Made by a program: the position numbers and the translations under genes. From positions 186,001 to 250,000 of the forward strand of contig NZ_JAATNG010000007.1 in NCBI RefSeq assembly GCF_013184805.1: a stretch of 64,000 bases of DNA. Reading direction: 5' to 3'. The stretch comes from Pseudoruegeria sp. HB172150. Its GTDB lineage: Bacteria > Pseudomonadota > Alphaproteobacteria > Rhodobacterales > Rhodobacteraceae. Below the pieces are notes generated by a model. It saw only the letters and a program-made list of their open reading frames with translations, searched no databases and was not told where the DNA came from. Positions within the stretch are counted from its first letter, which is position 1, and every line of letters starts with the position of its first letter. Of this stretch, positions 56,233 through 64,000 are shown one piece after another.

Positions 56233-56850
56233 ATGGATATGCTATCCTGCATCATGTGTCGTACGATTGTTCCGGTGTTAGCCATTGCGCTGGGTGTTCT
56301 GTCCCTTCCAGTCCAAAGCGGGGCAGAGACCATTGCGTGCACCAGTCTCGCCCTGGACATCCGGCGAACGGAAAGCCGCCCCACACAATACCAGGTATTC
56401 TGCGAAGCGACACCGCGGGCCTGCCTTATGCAGGGTCCGGCATCCATCGGGCTCGATCCTGACAGGCTGCAACAGGTGGCTACCGTCAATCGGGCCGTGA
56501 ACAACGAAATCATTCTGCGGCCGGACATGGAATGTTACGGCCTGGAAGAGATCTGGACCCTGCATAAGGCAGGCGGTTACGGCGACTGCGAAGACATGGC
56601 GCTCGAGAAACGGCAGCGGCTTGTCGAAGCGGGGTTTCCATCGGCGGCCCTGACGCTGGCTATCGTGCACCATAGGGAGCAATACTTTGCTCATGCCGTG
56701 CTGTTGCTGGAATCCGATCATGGAACTCTGGTCCTCGACAACCTGTCGGACGACATCGCCTGCTGGGACGATGCGCCCTACGAGTTCGAGCGCCGCGAAC
56801 ACCCTGACGGCACCTGGATCCGCTTCGTCCGCCCGAATGTCAGACACTGA
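56233..56850 (+). CDS. Predicted transglutaminase-like cysteine peptidase (BTLCP)
   Basis: A 205-residue exported protein of the bacterial transglutaminase-like cysteine proteinase group (COG3672/DUF920). A signal peptide (IVPVLAIALGVLSLPVQSGAE) covers about residues 12-32. The catalytic triad is visible as C119 in GGYGDCEDMAL, H154 in YFAHAVLLLE and D169 in LVLDNLSDD. Related proteins act as periplasmic proteases or crosslinkers. There is no adjacent type I secretion or adhesin gene as seen with LapG-type members. Codon use is a little less GC-rich than its neighbours. Confidence 0.85.
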   Translation: MDMLSCIMCRTIVPVLAIALGVLSLPVQSGAETIACTSLALDIRRTESRPTQYQVFCEATPRACLMQGPASIGLDPDRLQQVATVNRAVNNEIILRPDMECYGLEEIWTLHKAGGYGDCEDMALEKRQRLVEAGFPSAALTLAIVHHREQYFAHAVLLLESDHGTLVLDNLSDDIACWDDAPYEFERREHPDGTWIRFVRPNVRH

Positions 56851-57070
56851 CTGAGCTCGCAAACACGGCAGGATAGGTGATGTCGGCATTGCCGCTCACA
56901 GCTCGACCTCCTGCGGCCTCATCCGGCTGCATTTGATCTGTTTGAGCAGATGCTTCCAGCACAGAGCCACGCATCGACGGGCTGCAGCGCGGCGATGGAG
57001 TTGCCGTTTGACGAAAGCTGTTTGGCCGCTATCGGTCTGACTGTACCGATCATCGCCAACGCACTCGCCG

Positions 57071-58081
57071 CTAAAGACCGTTCAGAATTTCCATCGTGTC
57101 TGGCATCCGCTTCAGCGAATTCGCAATGTGTCCGCGCCAGCGTGGGCCCACGTCCATTGCGGTGTCGTAGGCTTGAGACAGGTCATCGGGCCGGTCTTCT
57201 GCCATCGCCTCAATCAGAAACGCCGCCTGCTCCCGGTCCTTCGACGCTTTCAGGTTACCGGCGCCGTCACGCCGCCGATCAGCGATGATCAGTTTGTGGA
57301 TTGCGTACCTCTCCGGGCGCGGTACCTGCACCAGAACACCTGATCGATAGATGGCCGCTGCGTGGATCGGTTCGGCGATCAGGAAATTGAGGTAGTTCAG
57401 TGCCTGCGCACTGACGCCGAGTGCGGGCAGGTCGCGGATGGTTTCTTCGCCGAAGGCGGGCGTGAGAAATTCGACCAGCTGGCCACTACCCCCCTGCGCC
57501 CAGCGCCACGTCCGGGCCGGATCGATCCCGGGCAATGGGGCGAATTTCAAAGCCGTGAACGTCTCGGCCAGTCCCGTGTCAACCTGATCCGCCAGCGCGA
57601 CGCTGAGTTTCTCGAACTGGGCGATGTCGATGTCGCCCGTGTTTGCCATTCCGCCCAGGGGCAGACGGATGCCAAGCTCTCCCTCGTACAGGCGAAAGGC
57701 ATTCGTACCGACGATGGTACCACCCAGCCGAAACGTCCCCGCATCCGCCATGGCTGACAGGATGGAACCGGTCGCCCGATCGGTCGGCGTCATGCCTTCC
57801 GCCCGGAGCAGGCGGACCAGCCGCGACCGCTCCGCCCGCCGCTCCTTCGCTGTCTCAATAAGTTCCTCGATGCGGCCGATACGCGCGCGCGTTTCATCGC
57901 TGTCTTCGCCGATATAGGAAAACCGCATGTCAGATCCGACGCGGCGCGCAGCGTACCAGTAAGCCTTTTCGCCACGCTGCTTCAGGGTTGGTTTACCGGC
58001 TACGCCGGACACTGCGTCGTCCTTCAAAAGCCGCACAAGATCGGTATATGCGCTCATCGCTATGCTGCTGAGTGCGGTCAT
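57071..58081 (-). CDS. GSU2403-family nucleotidyltransferase-fold protein
   Basis: A 336-residue protein that I recognise as the GSU2403-type nucleotidyltransferase-fold family (NTP_transf_8-like). The N-terminal half has a coiled region with DETRARIGRIEELIETAKERRAER; the NTase signature is FRLGGTIVGTNAF followed by GGMANTGDIDIAQF (the hG(G/S)...D-x-D pattern), and the C-terminal half has YAIHKLIIADRRR, resembling minor nucleotidyltransferase toxins. The family is scattered and often part of mobile or defence-like regions. It lies between AT-rich spacers with no evident partner gene. The ATG at 58081 was chosen over GTG 58090; both lack a strong SD. Confidence 0.75.
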   Translation of the reverse strand: MTALSSIAMSAYTDLVRLLKDDAVSGVAGKPTLKQRGEKAYWYAARRVGSDMRFSYIGEDSDETRARIGRIEELIETAKERRAERSRLVRLLRAEGMTPTDRATGSILSAMADAGTFRLGGTIVGTNAFRLYEGELGIRLPLGGMANTGDIDIAQFEKLSVALADQVDTGLAETFTALKFAPLPGIDPARTWRWAQGGSGQLVEFLTPAFGEETIRDLPALGVSAQALNYLNFLIAEPIHAAAIYRSGVLVQVPRPERYAIHKLIIADRRRDGAGNLKASKDREQAAFLIEAMAEDRPDDLSQAYDTAMDVGPRWRGHIANSLKRMPDTMEILNGL

Positions 58082-58389
58082 GCCTATCACTTTCTATTTT
58101 TGCTTGGCACGAATATGCCTATCAAAAGTTCAAATTGCTAGACATGCTCGATAAAATGGCATCAGAGCAGCAAATGAGCCTTGATCCAGCTTAACACCGC
58201 AAAGAACGTTCTGAGCTCTGCGCAAATATCCGTAGCACCCCCAAATCGCCGCCTATCCAACCACACCAAGCACCAAGGGTCGCACTGGCTCAGCCACCGC
58301 AGCCCGAACACTCCTGGCTTCGCTCAACAGTTTTACCGCCCACCAACCCACCCCTTCCCGTCACCCGAATCCCCGCCTAAACTCCCCCC
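58082..58389. other. Intergenic gap, AT-richer at its left end
   Basis: About 300 bases between the nucleotidyltransferase-fold gene and the DUF3859 gene. The left third is AT-rich (tattttt/aaaatggc runs) and can hold the promoter of the reverse-strand gene. The right part is C-rich with no repeat or promoter I can support. A 70-codon open frame here has no ribosome site and proline-rich low-complexity coding, so I treat it as spurious. Confidence 0.6.
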
Positions 58390-58911
58390 ATGACCGCCCG
58401 CACCCTGCTCGCCGCCCTCCTCCTCACCTTGCCCGGCGCACTCCATGCCGGTGCCGTATCAACCGGTGCTGCGGAACTGGACTACGGCTATTTTTGCGCT
58501 CTCCAGCCCGTCGATCAGGGGCCCGCCGCCGACACCATTTCCGGCACCGTAAATTTCGTCGAGGGCCGCCCCGACTTCCTGCGCCGCGGCTCTCTCGTCC
58601 CGGCGCAGATGGGGCTTGGCTTCGGCGTCCATGTCCGGCCGCTGCCCGATTACGACGGCCTCGTCACGGTCGAGGTCACCCACCCACCGATGGGTCCGCA
58701 GGGCGTCACCCACCAGACCTGGGTCACGGAACTCGACAGCACCGAGCTGGAATATCTCGGCTATTCCTTCGACGAGGATTACGAACTGGTCGAGGGCGTC
58801 TGGACCATGAAGGCGCAGTCCGAGGGCCGCACGATCTACGAGGTCGCCTTCACCGTCGTCGATGCCGACGTGCTGCCCCCCGTCACCTGCGAAATGGTGC
58901 CGATGTCCTGA
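58390..58911 (+). CDS. DUF3859 exported protein
   Basis: A 173-residue protein with a signal peptide (TLLAALLLTLPGALHAG) and a domain matching DUF3859: YGYFCALQPVDQ, TINFVEGRPDFL-like TVNFVEGRPDFLRR, LGFGVHVRP, VTVEVTHPPMGPQGVTHQTW, GYSFDEDYELVEGVWTMKA and the pair of cysteines C51-ish and C168-ish that could form a disulfide. It is periplasmic; function unknown. SD is weak. The RraA-family gene follows 55 bases later. Confidence 0.8.
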   Translation: MTARTLLAALLLTLPGALHAGAVSTGAAELDYGYFCALQPVDQGPAADTISGTVNFVEGRPDFLRRGSLVPAQMGLGFGVHVRPLPDYDGLVTVEVTHPPMGPQGVTHQTWVTELDSTELEYLGYSFDEDYELVEGVWTMKAQSEGRTIYEVAFTVVDADVLPPVTCEMVPMS

Positions 58912-58966
58912 GGCGATGGACGCCGACCGGCTTTCCTGCTTACCTCCCCGGCGGGAGGACCTTAAC

Positions 58967-59662
58967 ATGATCGAAGAACCGCCACTGCTTACCATCCGGC
59001 GCCCCAACCGGCGGCCGACGGCAGAGCAGATCGCCGCCTTTCAGGGCGTGCCCACCAGCTTCGTCGTCGACGCGATGTACGGCGCCGGGGCCTTTCCGGC
59101 CACCATCCGCGCCCTTGGCGACGGGCGCGATTACGACTGCCGCGCCGCCGGACCCGCCCTGACGGTCGACACGGGGCCGGGTGACATCTTGGCACTGCTC
59201 GCCGCCCTGCCCGAGATCCGCGAGGGCGACGTGGTCGTGTCGTCCTTCGGCGGCTATCAGGGCGTCGCCGCGGCGGGCGACCGGGTGTCGGCGATGATGA
59301 AGAACTGCGGCGCGGCCGGCTTCATCACCGACGGGCCGATGCGCGACTATGCGGGGATCGTAGCCGTCGGCCTGCCCGCGTGGTGTTCCGGGCTGACCCC
59401 CGGATCGCCCTTCGGCAAGGGACCGGGCCGTGTCGGTTTCCCGGTCACGGTGGCCGGCCAGCCGGTCGAGACCGGAGACATGATCGTCGCCGACCGCGAC
59501 GGCGTTGTCGTGGTGCCCTTTGCGCGGATCGACGAGGTGATCGCCATGCTGCCGCATGTGACGGAACTGGAGAACACCCTCGACGCCGAGCTGCAGAAGG
59601 GCCTGAAGATCCCGCAGGACATCCTCGATCTGGTCGCGTCGGATCAGGTGAGATACGTCTGA
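58967..59662 (+). CDS. RraA-family protein (dimethylmenaquinone methyltransferase / HMG-aldolase-like)
   Basis: A 231-residue protein of the RraA-like family, which includes 4-hydroxy-4-methyl-2-oxoglutarate aldolases. The substrate-binding and metal region ITDGPMRDYAGI (about residues 121-132) has the R-D pair used by HMG/CHA aldolases; the phosphate-like GGYQGVAAAGDRVS and ETGDMIVADRDGVVVVP are also conserved. Extra N-terminal residues IRRPNRRPTAEQ are typical of the divergent subfamily. The ATG at 58967 has GGGAGG eight bases upstream. The substrate cannot be determined. Confidence 0.82.
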   Translation: MIEEPPLLTIRRPNRRPTAEQIAAFQGVPTSFVVDAMYGAGAFPATIRALGDGRDYDCRAAGPALTVDTGPGDILALLAALPEIREGDVVVSSFGGYQGVAAAGDRVSAMMKNCGAAGFITDGPMRDYAGIVAVGLPAWCSGLTPGSPFGKGPGRVGFPVTVAGQPVETGDMIVADRDGVVVVPFARIDEVIAMLPHVTELENTLDAELQKGLKIPQDILDLVASDQVRYV

Positions 59663-59737
59663 GCCGGGCGGGCGTTCCGGCGCCCGTCCTCACCCGACGT
59701 TTGCGCTAACACGCCTGGAATCAATCACTTGACCCCC

Positions 59738-59757
59738 CGTCCCCATGGGGACGCCCC
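59738..59757. terminator. Candidate hairpin between convergent rraA-like and tauE genes
   Basis: CGTCCCCATGGGGACG is a perfect 16-base palindrome followed by CCCCGTTTT on the plus strand, between two converging genes. It could terminate the plus-strand transcript, but the loopless stem makes it only moderately convincing. Confidence 0.4.
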
Positions 59758-59760
59758 GTT

Positions 59761-60531
59761 TTAGATCCCGGCCAGACCCCGCCGCACCAGGTTCAGCCCC
59801 GCCACCACCAGCACCGCCAGCGTCATCCTCCGGAACCGCTCCTGATCCATCCGGTCATGCGCCAGATACCCGATGACCAGCCCGATCATGCAGGGCACCA
59901 GCATCGCCACCGAAAGCGGCAGGGTCTGCCCGTTCAGAACCCCCGACCTCAGGTGCGACAGCAGCAGCACCACCGACCCCGCCCCATAGATCACCCCCTG
60001 CACCCGCATCTGCTCCGCCTTCGGCGTCTCCAGCGCCGTCAGGTAGGCCACCGTCGGCGGCCCCCACACGCCCGACAGCCCCCCGATGAACCCCGCCAAC
60101 GAGGCGATCATCACCTCCGCCCGCCGCCGGTGCTCTGCCCGGATCACCAGCCGCCACCCCAGAAGCTGCGCCAGGGCAAAGGCCGTCACCGGAACCCCGA
60201 GGATCAGGTAGAACACCCACCCCGGCATCACCCGGACCAGCTGCGCACTCGTCGCGATGAAGACCAGCGTAATCGCCGTGTAGACCCAGAACCTCCGGAC
60301 CGACTCCAGCGCCGCCGCCAGCCCGTCCCGCATCGACTGCCAGATATTCGCCACCACCGTCGGCACGATCAGCGCCGCCAGCGCCAGCTCAGGCGGCAGG
60401 AAAGAGCCCAGCCCCGAGATCATAATCATCGGCAAGGCAAAGCCCACGGCGCCTTTCACGAACCCCGCCAGCACCCCGACCACCGCCGCAAGTGCCAGAA
60501 AAACCGGCCCGATTTCCCCGAAGATTTCCAC
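59761..60531 (-). CDS. TauE/SafE family sulfite exporter-like permease
   Basis: A 256-residue membrane protein with about eight helices in the TauE/SafE fold. The N-terminal repeat has VVGVLAGFVKGAVGFALPMIMISGLG and the C-terminal repeat ASLAGFIGGLSGVWGPPTVAYL, both with the family G-G-P/S motifs. It may export sulfite or another small organic/inorganic anion. It is orphan, with convergent rraA-like and divergent Mcd neighbours. Confidence 0.88.
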   Translation of the reverse strand: MEIFGEIGPVFLALAAVVGVLAGFVKGAVGFALPMIMISGLGSFLPPELALAALIVPTVVANIWQSMRDGLAAALESVRRFWVYTAITLVFIATSAQLVRVMPGWVFYLILGVPVTAFALAQLLGWRLVIRAEHRRRAEVMIASLAGFIGGLSGVWGPPTVAYLTALETPKAEQMRVQGVIYGAGSVVLLLSHLRSGVLNGQTLPLSVAMLVPCMIGLVIGYLAHDRMDQERFRRMTLAVLVVAGLNLVRRGLAGI

Positions 60532-60700
60532 GCCCTTACCGTCCCCGCCGCCGTTTCACCCGGTCTTATCCGCTAACACTCCGGTGTGCATTCCAAATCA
60601 ATCGGGACACTTTTGTACATTTTTTATGCATCCCATGAATTATTATTGCGCCACGGCTGCAAACACACTATCCCCGACCGGACCAGTAAGGAGACCCCGC

Positions 60701-62383
60701 ATGCCGCTCGACGGACAGGATACCGACAACAGCACCGCGCATCTGCCGGACCTGCTTGCCCTTACCGGTGCCGCCATCGGACCGGCGGAACGCCTGCTCG
60801 ACATGGCGCGGACCCGGATTCGCGCCGAAGTGACGGAGGCGGGCAAGGTCTCTGCAAACCAGCTTGAACAGCACCAGACCGCCGCCCACGCGCTGGCCTG
60901 GCTGTCGACCTATGTCGAATCCCTTCGCCAGATGCAGCACTGGGCCGAGCAGCTGGAAACCGAGGGCCGCCTTGGCGAGACGGAACGGCTGATCCACCAG
61001 ATCGCATTCGGCGAATACCTCTGGCAGATCTACGGCGGTATCCCGATGAGCCAGGGCGAGACCGCCCGCCCGCAGGACATGTACCTGACGCAGGAAGACC
61101 AGCGCACACTGATGGTGCCCGAGGTCATGACCCTGACTCAGCGCGGTAACACCCAGGCTGCCCGGCTGCGGCTCGTCGAGCTGATGCGGGGCAATCATGG
61201 TCATGCCACCGTCGGCGCCACCGGGCTAGATGTCGAACTGGAGATGATCCGCGACCAGTTCCGGCGCTTCGCCGACGAAAAGGTGGTGCCGCACGCCCAT
61301 GACTGGCACCTGAAGGACGAACTGATCCCGATGGAGATCATCGGCGAACTCGCCGAAATGGGCGTCTTCGGCCTGACGATCCCGGAGAATCTTGGCGGTC
61401 TCGGCCTGTCCAAGACCTCGATGGTCGTGGTCTCCGAAGAACTCTCACGCGGGTATATCGGCGTCGGCTCGCTCGGCACCCGGTCCGAGATCGCGGCAGA
61501 GTTGATCCTCTGCGGCGGCACCGACGAGCAGAAATCGCACTGGCTGCCGAAGATCGCCAGCGGAGAGATCCTGCCGACTGCCGTGTTCACGGAACCGAAT
61601 ACCGGCTCCGACCTCGGCTCGCTTCGCACCCGCGCCGCCCTTGACGGCGACACCTACGAGATCACCGGCAACAAGACGTGGATCACCCACGCCGCCCGCG
61701 CCCATGTAATGACCTTGCTTGCCAGAACCGACCCCGCCTCGACCGACCACCGGGGCCTGTCGATGTTTCTGGCCGAAAAGACGCCCGGCACCTCAGATGA
61801 TCCCTTCCCGACCCCGGCCATGACCGGGGGTGAGATCGAGGTGCTGGGCTACCGCGGCATGAAGGAATACGAACTGGGGTTCGACGGCTTCCGCGTTCCG
61901 GCCGACAACCTGCTCGGCGGCGTGGAAGGGCAGGGCTTCAAACAGCTCATGCAGACTTTCGAATCCGCCCGTATCCAGACCGCTGCCCGCGCCATCGGCG
62001 TGGCGCAATCGGCGCTGGAAGAGGGGATGCAATACGCCGAAACCCGGCACCAGTTCGGCAAACCCCTGATCACTTTCCCGCGCGTCGCTTCCAAGCTGGC
62101 GATGATGGCCGTCGAGATCATGGTCGCCCGCCAGCTGACCTATCATTCCGCCCGCGAAAAGGACGAGGATCGCCGCTGCGACCTCGAGGCGGGGATGGCA
62201 AAACTCCTCGGCGCCCGCGTCGCCTGGGCCGCTGCCGATAACGCGCTGCAGATCCACGGCGGCAACGGTTTCGCGCTGGAATACAAGATCAGCCGCATCC
62301 TCTGCGATGCACGGATCCTGAACATTTTCGAGGGCGCCGCCGAAATCCAGGCGCAGGTGATCGCGCGCCGGCTGCTCGGCTAG
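60701..62383 (+). CDS. mcd: (2S)-methylsuccinyl-CoA dehydrogenase (ethylmalonyl-CoA pathway)
   Basis: A 560-residue acyl-CoA dehydrogenase with an N-terminal extension of about 160 residues typical of Mcd: PAERLLDMARTRIR, ALAWLSTYVESLRQMQHWAEQL. The dehydrogenase core has FADEKVVPHAHDWHLKDE, FTEPNTGSDLGSLRTRA (FAD/substrate), GNKTWITHA, a YRGMKEYEL segment, TFESARIQTAARAIGVAQSALEEGMQYAETRHQFGKPL and the terminal ALQIHGGNGFALEYKISRILCDARILNIFEGAAEIQ. It oxidises (2S)-methylsuccinyl-CoA to mesaconyl-C1-CoA during acetate assimilation, using ETF. SD AAGGAG lies seven bases before the ATG at 60701; the frame extends upstream through promoter-like AT-rich DNA. No other pathway genes (ccr, ecm) are in the window. 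Confidence 0.9.
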   Translation: MPLDGQDTDNSTAHLPDLLALTGAAIGPAERLLDMARTRIRAEVTEAGKVSANQLEQHQTAAHALAWLSTYVESLRQMQHWAEQLETEGRLGETERLIHQIAFGEYLWQIYGGIPMSQGETARPQDMYLTQEDQRTLMVPEVMTLTQRGNTQAARLRLVELMRGNHGHATVGATGLDVELEMIRDQFRRFADEKVVPHAHDWHLKDELIPMEIIGELAEMGVFGLTIPENLGGLGLSKTSMVVVSEELSRGYIGVGSLGTRSEIAAELILCGGTDEQKSHWLPKIASGEILPTAVFTEPNTGSDLGSLRTRAALDGDTYEITGNKTWITHAARAHVMTLLARTDPASTDHRGLSMFLAEKTPGTSDDPFPTPAMTGGEIEVLGYRGMKEYELGFDGFRVPADNLLGGVEGQGFKQLMQTFESARIQTAARAIGVAQSALEEGMQYAETRHQFGKPLITFPRVASKLAMMAVEIMVARQLTYHSAREKDEDRRCDLEAGMAKLLGARVAWAAADNALQIHGGNGFALEYKISRILCDARILNIFEGAAEIQAQVIARRLLG

Positions 62384-62444
62384 ACATCCGGTTGCACCCG
62401 TCCTTTTGCCTCGACACACTGGCGCGGCAGGACGGGGACCGCGC

Positions 62445-63362
62445 ATGACAATAACGCATCTGGACGACGACACGCTGGCCGGGCTGGGCTTGACCACGGA
62501 AGAGATCGTCGAGGCAATCGAGGACACGGTTCGCGGCATCGCTGCCGGAACGCTTTCCGCCGCGCCGAAAACCGCGGTGACGGCGACGGATGGCCGCTAC
62601 ATGATGGCGACCCTCGCTGCGTCCGACGATGCCGGGGTGATCGCGGTCAAGGCGGTGCAGGTGAATGATCGCAACAAGGCCAGCGGCCTTCCGGCGATCA
62701 ACGGCGCGATCATGCTGCTCGACAGCGAGACGGGTGCGCTGGTCGCAACAATGGGATCGAACTGGATCACCGGGGTCCGCACCGCCGGTCTGTCCGCGAC
62801 CGCGGCCCGCCGTCTCGCCGATCCGAACAGCCGCACGCTTGGACTGATCGGCGCCGGCGTACAGGGCGAAAGCCACCTGCGTGCGTTCAAGGATCTCTAC
62901 CCGCTGGAACACGTCCGCATCTACAGCCGCAGCCAGCCGGGCATCGACAAGCTCGCCGCCATCGCGCGGGACCTCGGCCTGTCGGCGGAACGCGCGAGTG
63001 CGAAGGACACGATTTCCGGCGCAGATATCGTCGTCAGCTCGGTGACGCTGGATCATTCCATCGCGCCATTCCTCGACGCGCGGTGGCTGAAGCCCGGCGG
63101 CTTCGCCGCGATCACCGACCTCGGCATTCCTTGGGAGCCGGAAGGTCAGAAAACGTTCGGCCGCCTATATGTCGACGATCTGGCGCAGGAAAAGACGATG
63201 CCAAAGCCGCTTGCCCCGGCGGAGCTGATCGACGGCGATCTGATCGACCTCGTCACGAAAGGGGCGGAGCCCGCCGATGGCCCCTCCGCTTTTGTCTTCC
63301 GCGGTATCTCTGCCGGTGACCTCGCAGTGGCCGCACTTGCCTGGAAGCGCGCAAAGGGCTGA
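62445..63362 (+). CDS. Ornithine cyclodeaminase / mu-crystallin family protein
   Basis: A 305-residue NAD(P)-binding enzyme of the ornithine cyclodeaminase family. The fold is shown by VIAVKAVQVNDRN (substrate-binding K/R), MGSNWITGVRTAGLSATAARRLA (conserved ITxxRTAAxSA motif), the Rossmann loop LGLIGAGVQGESHLRAF (about residues 139-155) and ADIVVSSVTLD. Members include ornithine cyclodeaminase, alanine dehydrogenase and ketimine reductases; the exact reaction is unclear. The ATG at 62445 follows GACCGCGC without a strong SD. Starts 61 bases after mcd and might be cotranscribed. Confidence 0.85.
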   Translation: MTITHLDDDTLAGLGLTTEEIVEAIEDTVRGIAAGTLSAAPKTAVTATDGRYMMATLAASDDAGVIAVKAVQVNDRNKASGLPAINGAIMLLDSETGALVATMGSNWITGVRTAGLSATAARRLADPNSRTLGLIGAGVQGESHLRAFKDLYPLEHVRIYSRSQPGIDKLAAIARDLGLSAERASAKDTISGADIVVSSVTLDHSIAPFLDARWLKPGGFAAITDLGIPWEPEGQKTFGRLYVDDLAQEKTMPKPLAPAELIDGDLIDLVTKGAEPADGPSAFVFRGISAGDLAVAALAWKRAKG

Positions 63363-63372
63363 CGGGTCAGAC

Positions 63373-64000
63373 CTATGACAGGAACGCTTTCATCCGGCCC
63401 AGGGCCTCGCGGATATTGTCCTGACTGTTGGCGTAGCTCAGCCGCACATATCCTTCGCCCAGCACGCCGAAATCCGGCCCGCCGACAGTAGCGACGCCGG
63501 TTTCCTCCAGCAGCGCCAATGCGAGCTTCTTGGCCTTCCACCCTGTCTCCGACACGTTCGGGAAGGCATAGAACGCCCCCTTCGGCGTGATGCAGGAGAC
63601 GCCCGGCAAATCATTCGCCAGTTCCACGACCAGCTTCCGCCGCGCGTCGAACTCGGCGACCATCTTGCCGACCGCGTCCTGCGGACCGGTCAAAGCCTCC
63701 AGCGCGGCGTATTGCGACGGCGTGTTCACACAGGACCAGGCGTTCACAGCCAGCTTGCGTGCCTTGTCGTGAAGCTCCCTGGGCCAGACGGAATAGCCCA
63801 GCCGCCAGCCCGTCATCGCATAGGTCTTCGACCAGCCGTTCAGCAGGATCAGCCGGTCGCGGATCTCGGGATAGCCCAGCAGCGTGACGTGTTCTTCCCC
63901 GTCATAGAGCATCTGGTCGTAGATTTCGTCGGACATCACTGCGACCTCGGGCCAGTCGGCGAGCCCGGCAACCAGCTTGTCGACCTCAGCCTTGGGCGTC
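63373..64000 (-). CDS. Class I/II aminotransferase, aspartate-aminotransferase-like (N-terminus beyond window)
   Basis: The C-terminal 209 residues of a fold-type I PLP aminotransferase. The frame continues to the right edge; the last visible N-terminal part is TPKAEVDKLVAGLADWPEVAVMSDEIYDQMLYDG with the cofactor-binding Asp/Tyr (DEIYD), then the Schiff-base lysine in NGWSKTYAMTGWRLGYSVWP and the C-terminal EGYVRLSYANSQDNIREALGRMKAFL with the substrate Arg (YVRLSYA). It resembles aspartate or broad-specificity aminotransferases. The internal ATG at 63939 is not the true start. Confidence 0.9.
   Translation of the reverse strand, partial: TPKAEVDKLVAGLADWPEVAVMSDEIYDQMLYDGEEHVTLLGYPEIRDRLILLNGWSKTYAMTGWRLGYSVWPRELHDKARKLAVNAWSCVNTPSQYAALEALTGPQDAVGKMVAEFDARRKLVVELANDLPGVSCITPKGAFYAFPNVSETGWKAKKLALALLEETGVATVGGPDFGVLGEGYVRLSYANSQDNIREALGRMKAFLS

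Noticed and set aside
56851-57070. Possible small gene between the peptidase and nucleotidyltransferase-fold genes
   Set aside because: The only long frame runs into and antisense to the next gene, with no ribosome site or domain.
58181-58393. 70-codon plus-strand frame before the DUF3859 gene
   Set aside because: Low-complexity, proline-rich, no ribosome site; the real gene starts at 58390 in another frame.

Overview
The window is high-GC, densely coded DNA from an alphaproteobacterium, most likely a member of the Rhodobacteraceae (Roseobacter/Rhodobacter group). This is inferred from family-level recognition of several markers: an aerobic-type cobalamin locus (CobW, CobN, CobO) under a B12 riboswitch; the alphaproteobacterial block pckA / chvI-chvG-hprK-rapZ-EIIA-HPr; a long-form (2S)-methylsuccinyl-CoA dehydrogenase of the ethylmalonyl-CoA pathway; a split MnmC; a DUF6473 protein; and a dispersed short repeat also familiar from this family. 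I saw no rRNA, tRNA, CRISPR array, prophage or intact insertion sequence.

Layout. 1-3021: smc (C-terminal part outside the window), reverse strand. 3215-5552: an enolase-superfamily enzyme and an L-lactate dehydrogenase, both reverse. 5726-19150: cobalt/cobalamin region. A cobalamin riboswitch leads cbtB-cbtA and a His-rich exported protein, followed by a DUF1636 Cys4 protein (reverse), cobW-GNAT-cobN-GNAT, and later GNAT-cobO and a HupE-like transporter with a partner membrane protein. Inside this region sit a lipoprotein, a TsoY-like membrane protein behind a sulfide-type ArsR operator, and an EEP-family phosphodiesterase. 19384-28843: metabolic genes (ThDP enzyme, FMN reductase, VOC protein, hot-dog dehydratase, split mnmC pair, EamA exporter, GST, tyrS), broken by an AT-rich unrecognised gene at 21746-22528 with a 370-base repeat-containing gap. 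28895-36941: anmK, lytic transglycosylase, dapA, K+ channel-like protein, smpB, GST, sulfurtransferase and aromatic aminotransferase. 37143-41357: glnK-amtB (reverse) and a class A PBP. 41441-48394: HIG1-like small protein, PduO-type adenosyltransferase, VOC and GyrI-like proteins, etfB-etfA, idi, a cytochrome c, a DUF6473 protein and 3-hydroxybutyryl-CoA dehydrogenase. 48711-56126: acyltransferase, then the PTS-Ntr-like / ChvGI regulatory block divergent from pckA. 56233-64000: transglutaminase-like protease, a GSU2403-type nucleotidyltransferase-fold protein, a DUF3859 protein, an RraA-family enzyme, TauE/SafE permease, methylsuccinyl-CoA dehydrogenase, ornithine-cyclodeaminase-family enzyme and a partial class I aminotransferase.

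How genes fit together. Cobalt uptake (CbtAB, perhaps HupE), metal handling (CobW, perhaps the His-rich and DUF1636 proteins), cobalt insertion (CobN) and adenosylation (CobO, PduO-type ATR) would supply adenosylcobalamin. The ethylmalonyl-CoA pathway, represented here by Mcd with EtfAB as its probable electron acceptor, depends on B12-dependent mutases. The ChvGI-HPrK-EIIA-HPr block beside pckA links phosphotransfer signalling to gluconeogenesis. The most unusual signals are three GNAT genes each joined by a 4-base overlap to a cobalamin gene, a dispersed repeat that has become coding sequence inside cobN, a doubled ATTC-N8-GAAT operator before the TsoY-like gene, and phased direct repeats in the pckA promoter region.
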